NCBI GenBank assembly: GCA_964453645.1
Contig: CAYVRJ010000002.1
Location: 62,001-126,000, forward strand
Reading direction: 5' to 3'
Source: CAYVRJ01 sp964453645
GTDB lineage: Bacteria > Bacillota > Clostridia > Christensenellales > JAWKQI01
DNA: 64,000 bases
Shown here: positions 1 to 7,936 of the stretch, piece by piece
How the letters are laid out: every line of letters begins with the position of its first letter
Numbering within the stretch: the stretch's first letter is position 1
Made by a program: the position numbers and the translations under genes
Notes under the pieces: model-generated
What the model was told of the DNA's origin: nothing
The model's input: the letters and a program-made list of their open reading frames with translations, nothing else
Databases searched by the model: none

Positions 1-32
1 ATCTCGGGTATTTCAAACATTCGAGACATCAT
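1..32 (-). CDS. 5' end of an unidentified gene, cut by window edge
   Basis: On the minus strand an ATG at 32 (or the next codon at 29) is preceded by a strong GGGGAAGGGA ribosome site at 33-44. Only about ten codons are visible, reading M-M-S-R-M-F-E-I-P-E. It starts 34 bases after the stop of the thioredoxin-like gene and in the same direction, so the two probably form an operon. In many Firmicutes such thioredoxin-like genes sit beside a CcdA-type membrane reductase, which would fit, but ten residues cannot show this. Confidence 0.4.
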   Translation of the reverse strand, partial: MMSRMFEIPE

Positions 33-65
33 TCCCTTCCCCAGAACCCCGGGAACTGCTGAGTT

Positions 66-626
66 TTAACCCAGCAATCGTTCAATGGTCGTATTGAGTT
101 TTTCTTCCGAAATGGCACCAATGGTGAAATCCACAATATTGCCGTTGCGGTCGATAAACAGTGTGGTGGGATATGAATCAATGCCCAACACTTTGTACGA
201 ATAGAGATCCACATCATAATAAACGGGGAAAGTGTAGCCGTTGTCATCAATGTATGCCTTTCCCTTTTCTGTTGTCTCACGGCCGCCGTCGGGCACGTCT
301 AACATCATGATATTCACCTGATCGCCGTACTTTTCATAAGCTTTTTCAAAGTAGGGCATTTCATCCTTGCAATAGACACACCAAGATGTCCAAAAGTTCA
401 CGATGGTGGGCTTTGAGTAGAAACTGGAAAGGGTGTAACCGTTGCCCGCAAAGTCGTACACAATCATCTCGGGCATTACGGTTGTTTCTCCCTCTGGCTG
501 GGTCGACTGGGGAGTTACGGAACCGGACAGCGCATTGTACAGGATAACAACGCCAAAGAGCAGTGCCACAAAGGCTAGGGAATAGATCAATAATTTTGTA
601 TTTTTTTTCAAAACTTCTTCCTCCAT
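66..626 (-). CDS. Membrane-anchored TlpA/ResA-like thiol-disulfide oxidoreductase
   Basis: Thioredoxin-fold protein of 186 residues that should act on disulfides outside the membrane. An uncleaved N-terminal membrane segment lies at about residues 12-32 after a lysine-rich start, then a short linker, then a thioredoxin domain. The active site is W-C-V-Y-C-K at about residues 81-86, and the cis-proline loop is seen as S-Y-P-T-T-L-F. These features fit the TlpA/ResA/AhpC-TSA group, used in cytochrome c maturation or general thiol reduction. The start ATG at 626 follows an AAGGAAG site. The partial gene downstream on the same strand may be its electron donor. Substrate cannot be told from sequence. 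Confidence 0.88.
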   Translation of the reverse strand: MEEEVLKKNTKLLIYSLAFVALLFGVVILYNALSGSVTPQSTQPEGETTVMPEMIVYDFAGNGYTLSSFYSKPTIVNFWTSWCVYCKDEMPYFEKAYEKYGDQVNIMMLDVPDGGRETTEKGKAYIDDNGYTFPVYYDVDLYSYKVLGIDSYPTTLFIDRNGNIVDFTIGAISEEKLNTTIERLLG

Positions 627-754
627 TGTATCTTCCTTATATTATAACAAATTATAATAATTTTTAAATACTTTTCGGATATCTTTAAAATCACTTGACG
701 TTTCTATGAAAATAATACAAAATTATAGTGACTAAATATACTGGAGAGAAATGC

Positions 755-2284
755 ATGAGTTCAATTTTGATAGTAGACGATGAAGAACTTGTCAGAGGTG
801 CCATTCTTGAAACCATAGACTTTGCGAAGATTGGGTTCCATCAGGTGTGGGAAGCAGAAGACGGTGAACTGGCATACGACATCGTTTGCGAACGACATCC
901 CGATATCGTTATGACGGATATCAGAATGCCCTTCATGGATGGACTGGAGCTAGCAGAAAAAATAAAAGAAAATTTCCCCAACACAAAGATCATCATCCTC
1001 ACGGGCCATGATGAATTCGAATACGCTAAAAAGGCGTTAAAGTTGGGTGTATCTGATTATATCGTTAAGCCAATTAAACCAAACGAGCTGACGGAACTGT
1101 TGTATGCATCGGCCCTTTCCCTGGAAGAGGAGCGGAGTGCACGGCTGGAACAAACTAAAATTAAACGTCAATTGAGAGAGAGCCTGCCACTCATGCAGGA
1201 ACGAGCACTCAATGCCCTGCTGGCAGGGGATACCGAGGGTCTTGCACAAAAGCTGCAAAATGCAGACTTAGATATCTTAAAAAAGCAGAGTTATTGTCTT
1301 GCAGCCGTGGAGGCACAGCTTCGCAACCCCGAAGTGATGCGCATAGAGATTTCCCGCCTCATACCCGATCACTGTATTTTGTTTGCAGATGCCCAGCACA
1401 GGCAAATGCTGCTCTTTGTGGAGGAGTGCGATGAGCAAACAATTGCTGAAATCCTTGGCAATATTGTGGATCGGTTAACTGCAAAGGGTGTGGAAAATTG
1501 CAGGTGTGGTTTTTCACAAGTGGTGGACGATATCACAAAACTAAAAGATGCATACGAGGAGTGTTTGAGTGCCATTGGACAAGGGGTCACCAAAACATCT
1601 GGGGTATTCCGGTATGACGCTATGATTTCCCGGACAAGTTTTGTTTATCCCAAGGAGGAAGTGCTGTCGGTACTCAACGCCGTTGAGCTGAACCTTCCAT
1701 ATGCCTTACCTTTGAGCACACTCCACGAAACATTAGCCAATCAGCAGGGGGTAACCCTGTCTGAGCTTCGGTTGGTCTTTGCGGATGTTATCAACGGCAT
1801 ACATAAAATTTTGCTGAACTTTAAGTGTGAGATTCCCGAAGAGTTGAGGAAGTTGGAGACACCCCACTTTAAACTGCTCAACTTAGACGACATGCAAGAA
1901 AAACTCAACGAAACACTGTCAACCGTATCTGAGCTCTTGGCAGACAACAAAATATCCAGAAAGAAAATGATCGTTGCGGGAGCAAAGCAATACATTCAAA
2001 ATAATTTTGAAAACGCAGATCTCAGCTTAAACATGGTTGCCAAGGAAGTGTTTGTTTCCCCATCCTACTTGAGTATGTTGTTTAAGAGGGAGACGGAGGA
2101 GTCCTTTGTGGATTACTTGACGGCCGTGCGTATGGAGGCGGCCAAGCAGATCATTCGCAACAACGATTTAAAAACATATGAAGTTGCCCTCAAGGTGGGG
2201 TACCGGGACCCCCACTATTTTGGCGTGTCCTTCAAGAAATACACGGGTTCAACCCCCTCTGAATATAAGAAGTTGGAAGCATGA
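755..2284 (+). CDS. YesN-type response regulator (receiver + AraC-type DNA-binding domain)
   Basis: Cytoplasmic transcription factor of 509 residues. The receiver domain (about 1-120) has the acidic pair D8-D9, phospho-acceptor D55 in T-D-I-R-M-P, T83 and K105 in V-K-P. A central helical region of about 250 residues follows, and the C-terminal 100 residues form an AraC/XylS double helix-turn-helix with the typical S-P-S-Y-L-S and G-Y-R-D-P-H-Y-F motifs. The start is placed at ATG 755, six bases after GGAGAG, and not at the GTG at 728. Its stop overlaps the start of the kinase gene (ATGA), so both are translationally coupled. Family members usually control carbohydrate uptake and use genes. 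Confidence 0.93.
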   Translation: MSSILIVDDEELVRGAILETIDFAKIGFHQVWEAEDGELAYDIVCERHPDIVMTDIRMPFMDGLELAEKIKENFPNTKIIILTGHDEFEYAKKALKLGVSDYIVKPIKPNELTELLYASALSLEEERSARLEQTKIKRQLRESLPLMQERALNALLAGDTEGLAQKLQNADLDILKKQSYCLAAVEAQLRNPEVMRIEISRLIPDHCILFADAQHRQMLLFVEECDEQTIAEILGNIVDRLTAKGVENCRCGFSQVVDDITKLKDAYEECLSAIGQGVTKTSGVFRYDAMISRTSFVYPKEEVLSVLNAVELNLPYALPLSTLHETLANQQGVTLSELRLVFADVINGIHKILLNFKCEIPEELRKLETPHFKLLNLDDMQEKLNETLSTVSELLADNKISRKKMIVAGAKQYIQNNFENADLSLNMVAKEVFVSPSYLSMLFKRETEESFVDYLTAVRMEAAKQIIRNNDLKTYEVALKVGYRDPHYFGVSFKKYTGSTPSEYKKLEA

Positions 2285-4083
2285 ACAAACGCAAACTGGA
2301 AGTGAGGATGGTCTTACAGACCTCGGGGTTAATTGTCTTGACACTGCTGATCGTCATGGGGATCGCACTGATTTCGTATTCAAGAATTAACGAAAACAGC
2401 CTGACCTCCCTGAACCGTCAGATTATCGACCAAGTGGCCACCAATGTGCAGACCTACATTGCGGATCTGCAGCGGGTGTCCAATCTGTTAAACTACGATT
2501 TAAATACTCAAATGTATTTGAATTCCAAATGGAACACGGCATTTGAACGCACAGAGGTCACCCAAAAGACAGCAGAACTGTTGGAAAACATAAAACTGCT
2601 GCGCACAGATGTGTCGGCTCTCATTTTATTATCGGACAACGGAGACGTTCTAGCCAACGAGAGTGCAGGGGTGCTCAACCCCGACTACGATTTTTATTCC
2701 CAGCCCTTTTATGAGACTGCTGCCCGGGGCAGCTTAACCCTCTACCGACCTCACTTACAGACGTATTTCAACCAAAACAACCAGTTGGTGTTTAGTGTTG
2801 TCAAGGCCATCAACAGCTTTGACTCGGGAAATAAAAAGGGCGTTGTGCTCATGGATTTGAACATGAACAACCTGCGAACCATTTGTTCCAATGTAAAACC
2901 CGGTCAAAAGGGATATGTGATGATTGTGGATACCGCTTCCAGTTATATCTTCCACCCCGAGTACGCGTATATTTACAAAACGGCAACGGGTTCTATCGAA
3001 AGCGAACACACCTTGGACGACGAGATTGTAACGCGAGTGGTCATGGATGGCGAAGTGTCCTTCACCAATGTTTCTCCCAACGGCAGGAATCAGTACATCA
3101 CCTCAAAGGCGGTGGAGGGTACGGATTGGGTGATTATTGGGGTGTATCCGGCTGATGAGTTGTATTCCAAGCAGCAGAGTGCAGCGGCAATCATTGTGTT
3201 TGGCGGATTGATTTGCATTGCCCTGGGAGTGCTGGGCACCTTCTTTACGGCAGGTATGATCTTCAATCCCCTTCGTCGTCTCCAAAACAAGATGAGACTG
3301 GCAGAGGAGGGAGTTTTGGAAATTTCTCCCGAAGAAAACAGGGGAGACGAAATCGGTGAGCTCAACGAGAGCTACAACAGTATGGTGGTGAGAATCAACG
3401 ATTTAATTCAGACCACCATCAAGGATGAACAAGATAAGCGAAAGATTGAGCTCAGGTTATTGCAGGCCCAGATCAATCCCCACTTCTTATACAACACCCT
3501 GGACTCTATCGTTTGGATGGCACAGACCAAGAGTGACGATGTCGCCATTATGGCCGATTCGCTGGCAAAGCTGTTTCGGTTGAGCTTAGCTAACGGCCGG
3601 GAGATCATCACCATTCGAGAGGAGTTGGAGCACGTTGCCCACTACCTCACCATTCAAAAAATGCGTTACTCGAAAAAGTTTGATTACGAAATCGCCGTGG
3701 ACGACGAGATTCTAGAAATGCAAACCTTGAAATTGACCTTGCAGCCAATCGTGGAAAATGCCCTATACCACGGGATCAAGCTCAAAAGGCAAAAGGGTAT
3801 TATCTTAATTCACGGATTTATGCAGGGCAACGACATTATGCTCAGAGTGATGGACGACGGTCCCGGCATACCCAAAGAAAAGCTGGATACAATTTTACTC
3901 ACCGAAAACGTCAGTGAAAAGCGTCTGGGGGGCATTGGCCTTAAAAATGTAAACGAACGGATACGGATTTACTACGGACCCAAATACGGTTTGACATTTA
4001 GCAGTGAAGTGGATGTGGGCACTGTAGTGGAAATTTTGATTCCTGCGAAAAAGTATACGGAGGGTAGCAATGCGGCTCTATAA
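2281..4083 (+). CDS. YesM-type sensor histidine kinase
   Basis: Membrane histidine kinase of 600 residues and partner of the preceding regulator. Order of parts: membrane segment at about 12-32, a large extracellular Cache-like sensor domain (about 35-295), second membrane segment at about 300-325, HAMP linker, then the His_kinase domain with phospho-acceptor H401 in the motif I-N-P-H-F-L-Y-N, and an HATPase domain with N-box E-N-A-L-Y-H-G and G-box D-D-G-P-G-I-P. This is the LytS/YesM architecture. Its C-terminus overlaps the next gene by 14 bases, so the membrane-anchored protein that follows is made together with it and may be a sensory accessory. Confidence 0.94.
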   Translation: MNKRKLEVRMVLQTSGLIVLTLLIVMGIALISYSRINENSLTSLNRQIIDQVATNVQTYIADLQRVSNLLNYDLNTQMYLNSKWNTAFERTEVTQKTAELLENIKLLRTDVSALILLSDNGDVLANESAGVLNPDYDFYSQPFYETAARGSLTLYRPHLQTYFNQNNQLVFSVVKAINSFDSGNKKGVVLMDLNMNNLRTICSNVKPGQKGYVMIVDTASSYIFHPEYAYIYKTATGSIESEHTLDDEIVTRVVMDGEVSFTNVSPNGRNQYITSKAVEGTDWVIIGVYPADELYSKQQSAAAIIVFGGLICIALGVLGTFFTAGMIFNPLRRLQNKMRLAEEGVLEISPEENRGDEIGELNESYNSMVVRINDLIQTTIKDEQDKRKIELRLLQAQINPHFLYNTLDSIVWMAQTKSDDVAIMADSLAKLFRLSLANGREIITIREELEHVAHYLTIQKMRYSKKFDYEIAVDDEILEMQTLKLTLQPIVENALYHGIKLKRQKGIILIHGFMQGNDIMLRVMDDGPGIPKEKLDTILLTENVSEKRLGGIGLKNVNERIRIYYGPKYGLTFSSEVDVGTVVEILIPAKKYTEGSNAAL

Positions 4084-4768
4084 AATACTCACACTTAGTA
4101 TATTTGTTGCAGTGGTATTGTTTCTGGCCATGTTCACCTATCTCATTACTACCATAGATGAAAAAGGACCTGAAGTGATGGATGGCGCTCCAACTCCTGA
4201 AATTAAAACCGTTTGTTATTTGGGCAACGATTTGTCCGATAAAGATGAGTATGATTTAATGAAAAAGCTTCGCCGCAAGTTTGCAAGGGAACAGGATGTT
4301 GGGTTTGCAGTGCTGGACGGTGAGGGAGATGCAACAAAACAGTTGGAGCTCTTTAAACAAATTGAAGCACAGTCGGACATCGTCATTGTGAACCCCATCC
4401 ATCAAGAAAATTTTCAAAATACCACTGCGCAACTGATCGTTGTTGGGGATATTCAAACCAATGTTTTATCCGTTGCCTTTTCCAAGCAGGATATCGAAGC
4501 CATCAAACGGGATAAAAACAGCAAGCACTTTGTTGAAAGCATCGGAGAAGTGAGAACTTTAAATGCCCAGGGCATTCGAGATATTTTACTGATGTCCAGC
4601 GACTTACAGAGTTTGGGGCTCCTTGCAGATGGGAGCATTGATGGGTTGATTTTCTTGGATAACACACAACTTGCTGAGGAAATACTCTTGTACGCAAAAG
4701 AAATGTTAACCGGTGCACCCAGTGGGGGTGCGGTCAGGCTGTCTCCCCAATATATGGAGGAACCGTGA
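4070..4768 (+). CDS. Membrane-anchored, shortened periplasmic-binding-protein-like protein
   Basis: Protein of 232 residues with one N-terminal membrane segment (about 5-27) and no lipobox cysteine, so it should stay anchored with its domain outside. The rest resembles a type I sugar-binding protein: a run of the kind Q-I-E-A-Q-S-D-I-V-I-V-N-P-I at about 96-109, a second strand ending in V-V-G-D at about 123-126, and a C-terminal segment ending in a surface helix. Normal sugar-binding proteins of this class have about 300 or more residues, so parts are missing. GGAGGG lies five bases before the ATG. Its place between a YesM kinase and a GH2-like gene suggests it presents a ligand signal to the kinase; that is inference. 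Confidence 0.6.
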   Translation: MRLYKILTLSIFVAVVLFLAMFTYLITTIDEKGPEVMDGAPTPEIKTVCYLGNDLSDKDEYDLMKKLRRKFAREQDVGFAVLDGEGDATKQLELFKQIEAQSDIVIVNPIHQENFQNTTAQLIVVGDIQTNVLSVAFSKQDIEAIKRDKNSKHFVESIGEVRTLNAQGIRDILLMSSDLQSLGLLADGSIDGLIFLDNTQLAEEILLYAKEMLTGAPSGGAVRLSPQYMEEP

Positions 4769-6246
4769 TGCTGCGAAGGGATACGGAACACGTACATGCT
4801 TTCCACATAAGTGATGTTTACGTACAGACGAGAGAGGTGTTTTCGGAGCGAAAGCTTTTGTATGTGGAAACCACCTTGTCTGGGGCACTCAACGTGGGTA
4901 AGTTGGAATTTACCCTGCTCAACGCACAGGGTATTGATTTGGACGACTTTAGCTGTGAGTTAAACGGCAAGCAGCGCATCGATGTGGTTCACGGGGTGTA
5001 CGACGTCTGCCTTTGGGAGCTTCAAACACCAACTCTCTACACCTTAAAAATAGAATTGAAATATCGTGCAGAAGTGTACGATACGGTGTATTTAGACTTT
5101 GGCTTTAAGTATTCAGAATTTAGATACGAAGGTTTTTATTTAAACGGCAATAAGTTTAAACTCTTGGGGGCACTCATCGACGACACGCCCCGGGAGTTAG
5201 ACAAATGGATAGAACTGGCGGATACCTTGAAAAACAAGCTCTTTATGAACCTTGCCGTGCTGAGTTGTCCCGCACCCGAGGTTTTTCTCAAGCGATGTGA
5301 TCAAATTGGGTTGATGGTCTTTGAAGGGTTGAATCTGCCCATAGAAACGGGAAAGGAAAAGGACGATTATTTAGAAAAACTAAGAGAAATGATCGTAAAT
5401 CACAGAAATCACGTGAGTTTGGTGCTGCTGGGGATCCGCCCTATGAATGTACCCGATTGTGATTCCTTTTTTGTACAAACCCTTGCCCTTGCAAACCAAC
5501 TCTCAAACCTGCAAACAGCCGGTATACGAAACGTTCAGAAGAGTAACTTGTTGGAGGATGTGTACGTCTACTATGAGTACGTTTCGGGCAACAAGAGCAT
5601 AAAACCCAAGGCTGCCATGGGCAGAGAAGCACCTTATCTGGCAATTGCCCACACCGATGGGGAATTTATAAGCCACGCCCGGGCGATTGGCTGTGCTTTT
5701 GGGAATTTTAACACCTGCGGTATCGTTGCCCATTCATTAAAAGATCTCCTCAACGACGACTTATCGCTGCAACCCACAGCATATGTCTATGCTTCGCAGG
5801 AGAGCGATCAGCCGATGATGTCGCTCATAGAACCCCTTTCCACCCCTCCGGCTTATGTGTTTACAAACATGAGCAGAATTGAACTGTACGCCCATGAAAA
5901 ACTGATCAAAGAGTTTTACAAAGACAACAAGGCATTGAGATATATGCACAATCCTCCCATTGTGATTGATGATTTTTTAGGAGATACTTTACTTCATCAA
6001 GAAAAGATGATGTCACTGACATCTTGGTTATTAAAAAAATATTTTATAAAACAGAGCAAATTTACGGGTTTTTTACTAAATATCTTGGGGGTTCGCCCCT
6101 CTAAGTTGAGTGAGCTAAAAATTAAATATGGCCAAGCTTTTCATGAAGGAGTTGAGCAGTATTTACTCAAGGGATTTGATGCACAGGGAGTGGAGCGAAT
6201 CCAATTATTAACATCTGTTGACAATGTGGAGTATAAAACATTATAA
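4768..6246 (+). CDS. GH2-family-like protein, predicted catalytically inactive
   Basis: Protein of 492 residues without signal peptide, hence probably cytoplasmic. The N-terminal part has the GH2 sandwich-to-barrel passage (W-E-L-Q-T-P-T-L-Y at about 84-92 and G-F-Y-L-N-G-N near 123). The C-terminal part has the P-P-I-V-I-D-D-F-L-G motif (about 395-405) that I know from large clostridial GH2 proteins with a DUF4982-like domain. The usual acid/base site after N-H-P-S is here L-L-G-I-R-P-M-N (about 218-225), without N-E, and the usual S-E-Y nucleophile strand reads A-I-A-H (about 288-293). Both catalytic glutamates therefore seem lost. GGAGG lies seven bases before ATG 4768, favouring it over GTG 4765. 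Overlap with the previous stop shows coupling to the signalling genes. A role as sugar sensor or scaffold is inference. Confidence 0.7.
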   Translation: MLRRDTEHVHAFHISDVYVQTREVFSERKLLYVETTLSGALNVGKLEFTLLNAQGIDLDDFSCELNGKQRIDVVHGVYDVCLWELQTPTLYTLKIELKYRAEVYDTVYLDFGFKYSEFRYEGFYLNGNKFKLLGALIDDTPRELDKWIELADTLKNKLFMNLAVLSCPAPEVFLKRCDQIGLMVFEGLNLPIETGKEKDDYLEKLREMIVNHRNHVSLVLLGIRPMNVPDCDSFFVQTLALANQLSNLQTAGIRNVQKSNLLEDVYVYYEYVSGNKSIKPKAAMGREAPYLAIAHTDGEFISHARAIGCAFGNFNTCGIVAHSLKDLLNDDLSLQPTAYVYASQESDQPMMSLIEPLSTPPAYVFTNMSRIELYAHEKLIKEFYKDNKALRYMHNPPIVIDDFLGDTLLHQEKMMSLTSWLLKKYFIKQSKFTGFLLNILGVRPSKLSELKIKYGQAFHEGVEQYLLKGFDAQGVERIQLLTSVDNVEYKTL

Positions 6247-6247
6247 T
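6218..6247 (+). promoter_or_regulatory. Sigma-A-type promoter for the ECF sigma factor gene
   Basis: TTGACA at 6218-6223 and TATAAT at 6242-6247 with an 18-base spacer, inside and just past the last codons of the GH2-like gene. It lets the sigma factor gene be transcribed separately from the signalling operon. GAGG at 6254-6257 is the only ribosome-site candidate and stands 13 bases from the ATG, an unusually long distance. Confidence 0.65.
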
Positions 6248-6270
6248 TTTATTGAGGTTTTAATATATCT

Positions 6271-6861
6271 ATGAATTTTTTTGATATACTGGTTCTGGCG
6301 CTGCCTGAAGTAGACGAATTTACTTTAAAAAGTGCACGACATGGTGACAAGCGGGCAATTGAGGAACTGCTGTCGTTTTATGAAAAAAAGGTATACAACA
6401 TATCTTTAAAACTGCTGCAAAATGCACACGATGCTTCGGATTGTGCCCAAGAATCGCTGATTAAAGTGTTTAACTCCTTGGGAAAGTTTAAAGGAGATGC
6501 TTCCTTTTCGTCGTGGGTATATCGGATCACAGCGAATACGGCAACGGATTTTTTGCGCAAGCGGACAAGGCTGCAAGCGGTGTCCCTTTCGGAAAGTGAA
6601 GAGGATGGTTTTTACATTAAAGATATAGATCCCGCAAGTTCTCCAGAAGAGATGTTAAAAAACACTCAACTGTCTTCGGCTATCATGAACGCCATCACAT
6701 CCCTGCCCGACGAGCAAAAGAAAGTCATCATACTGTGCGACGTGGAAGGGTTTGCCTACGACGAAATTGCAGACATCTTGCAAGTATCAATTGGAACTGT
6801 GAAATCAAGAATTTTTCGTGGGCGTGAAAAACTTAAAGTTCTTTTAAGAGATATTGTTTGA
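6271..6861 (+). CDS. ECF-type RNA polymerase sigma factor
   Basis: Sigma-70 family protein of 196 residues. Region 2 (about 23-95) includes the D-A-S-D-C-A-Q-E-S-L-I-K-V-F stretch and the W-V-Y-R-I-T-A-N helix of region 2.3/2.4; region 4 (about 135-190) includes the L-P-D-E-Q-K-K-V and Y-D-E-I-A-D-I-L helices with G-T-V-K-S-R-I-F-R-G-R at the recognition helix. There is no region 1 or 3, which is the ECF layout (SigW/RpoE type). No zinc-finger anti-sigma gene follows; instead two lipoproteins do. An ECF-like promoter lies right after the gene, so it probably drives the next two genes itself. Confidence 0.93.
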   Translation: MNFFDILVLALPEVDEFTLKSARHGDKRAIEELLSFYEKKVYNISLKLLQNAHDASDCAQESLIKVFNSLGKFKGDASFSSWVYRITANTATDFLRKRTRLQAVSLSESEEDGFYIKDIDPASSPEEMLKNTQLSSAIMNAITSLPDEQKKVIILCDVEGFAYDEIADILQVSIGTVKSRIFRGREKLKVLLRDIV

Positions 6862-6866
6862 TTAAT

Positions 6867-6892
6867 TGGAACATTTTAAAAACGCAAACGTC
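6867..6892 (+). promoter_or_regulatory. Putative ECF sigma promoter (TGGAAC-N16-CGTC)
   Basis: Between the sigma factor stop and the DUF4349 gene, TGGAAC at 6867-6872 is followed after 16 bases by CGTC at 6889-6892. This is the bipartite form recognised by ECF sigma factors of Firmicutes (AAC core at -35, CGTC at -10). No sigma-A -35/-10 pair is apparent in the same 57-base gap. It suggests that the upstream sigma factor transcribes the DUF4349 and SIMPL genes. Confidence 0.6.
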
Positions 6893-6924
6893 TTAATACA
6901 AAGACTGTATGGAGGTTTTTGAAA

Positions 6925-7935
6925 ATGAATAAACGTTTGATTGTATTTTTCTCAATAATAACGGTTGCGATGCTTCTGTTTGGCTGTTCAGTGGGGCAAA
7001 TTGCCGAAACTGCACCGGCAGCACCACCCCAGGCACCCATGGCTGCGCCGGATATGGGTTATGATGCAGGGTATAGTTATGAAAACTTTGGCACAACGGA
7101 TAAGGAGAGCCTTGCAGATAAAGAGATTGCCGGAGCGGGATCTGCATCGTCCAGCGGTGGGGCAAAGGTGGAACTCATTGTTCCCGATACCAACCGCAAG
7201 ATCATTTTAACCCAATCCTTGGGTATTCAAACCAAAAACTATGATGATGATAAAAATAAGATTGTTGAATCACTCAAGCTGTACAACGGTTTTATCCAGT
7301 ATTCCAATGAATCGGGAACAAAACCTCAAAATATGTACGACTCTGGAAGAGTGGCCAGTTTTGCTTTTCGCGTTCCCCAGCAAAATGCAGAGGGGTTTGT
7401 CGCCAGCTTAAACGGCGTGGGAGAGATCATTTATTCCAATTCGTCGGGGCAGGATGTCACCCAGCAGTATACAGATATTGAACTTCGTTTAAAAACCTTG
7501 GAGACTCGCTACGACAGGCTGTTGTCCCTCTTAAACAAGGCGGAGCGGTTAGAGGACGTTGCACTGCTAGAAGCGGAGATTGGCAATGTTACCTATGAAA
7601 TCGAAAGCTTAAAGGGACAGCAAAGAGGACTGGATGATTTAATACAATATGTAACGGTAAACGTAGAGCTGATGGAAGTAAACACCATTGCTGGTGCAAT
7701 GAACACCAACGAAAACGATACCTTTGATGAAAAACTTTCCAAGAGCTTTTATAGTGTATTAAACGGATTTATCAGCTTCCTGGAGGGTTTTGCAATCGCC
7801 ATCATTTCCATACTGCCCGTCATCATCCCCTTGGGTGCTATTGCATGGGGTATTGTATGGATTGTAAAAGTCAATAAAAAGCGTAAACAACAAAGAAAGC
7901 AGCTTCTTGAAGCAAGCAAAAACGAGGAGAAATAA
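6925..7935 (+). CDS. DUF4349-type lipoprotein with C-terminal membrane segment
   Basis: Protein of 336 residues. A signal peptide ends in the lipobox L-F-G-C with the cysteine at residue 21, followed by an Ala/Pro-rich linker. The central domain resembles DUF4349, with a coiled-coil stretch at about 185-235 rich in L/E/K, and a strong membrane segment at about 285-308 before a basic tail. Lipid anchor plus C-terminal helix would pin both ends of the domain at the membrane. ATG 6925 lies nine bases after GGAGG; a TTG at 6919 is too close. It stands behind an ECF promoter and one base before the SIMPL gene. Exact function is not known; a role in sensing for the sigma factor is a guess. Confidence 0.75.
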   Translation: MNKRLIVFFSIITVAMLLFGCSVGQIAETAPAAPPQAPMAAPDMGYDAGYSYENFGTTDKESLADKEIAGAGSASSSGGAKVELIVPDTNRKIILTQSLGIQTKNYDDDKNKIVESLKLYNGFIQYSNESGTKPQNMYDSGRVASFAFRVPQQNAEGFVASLNGVGEIIYSNSSGQDVTQQYTDIELRLKTLETRYDRLLSLLNKAERLEDVALLEAEIGNVTYEIESLKGQQRGLDDLIQYVTVNVELMEVNTIAGAMNTNENDTFDEKLSKSFYSVLNGFISFLEGFAIAIISILPVIIPLGAIAWGIVWIVKVNKKRKQQRKQLLEASKNEEK

Positions 7936-7936
7936 A

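Noticed and set aside
728..754. GTG start extending the YesN-type regulator by nine residues
   Set aside because: The ribosome site GGAGAG lies inside that extension and is correctly placed for ATG 755, where the receiver domain begins.
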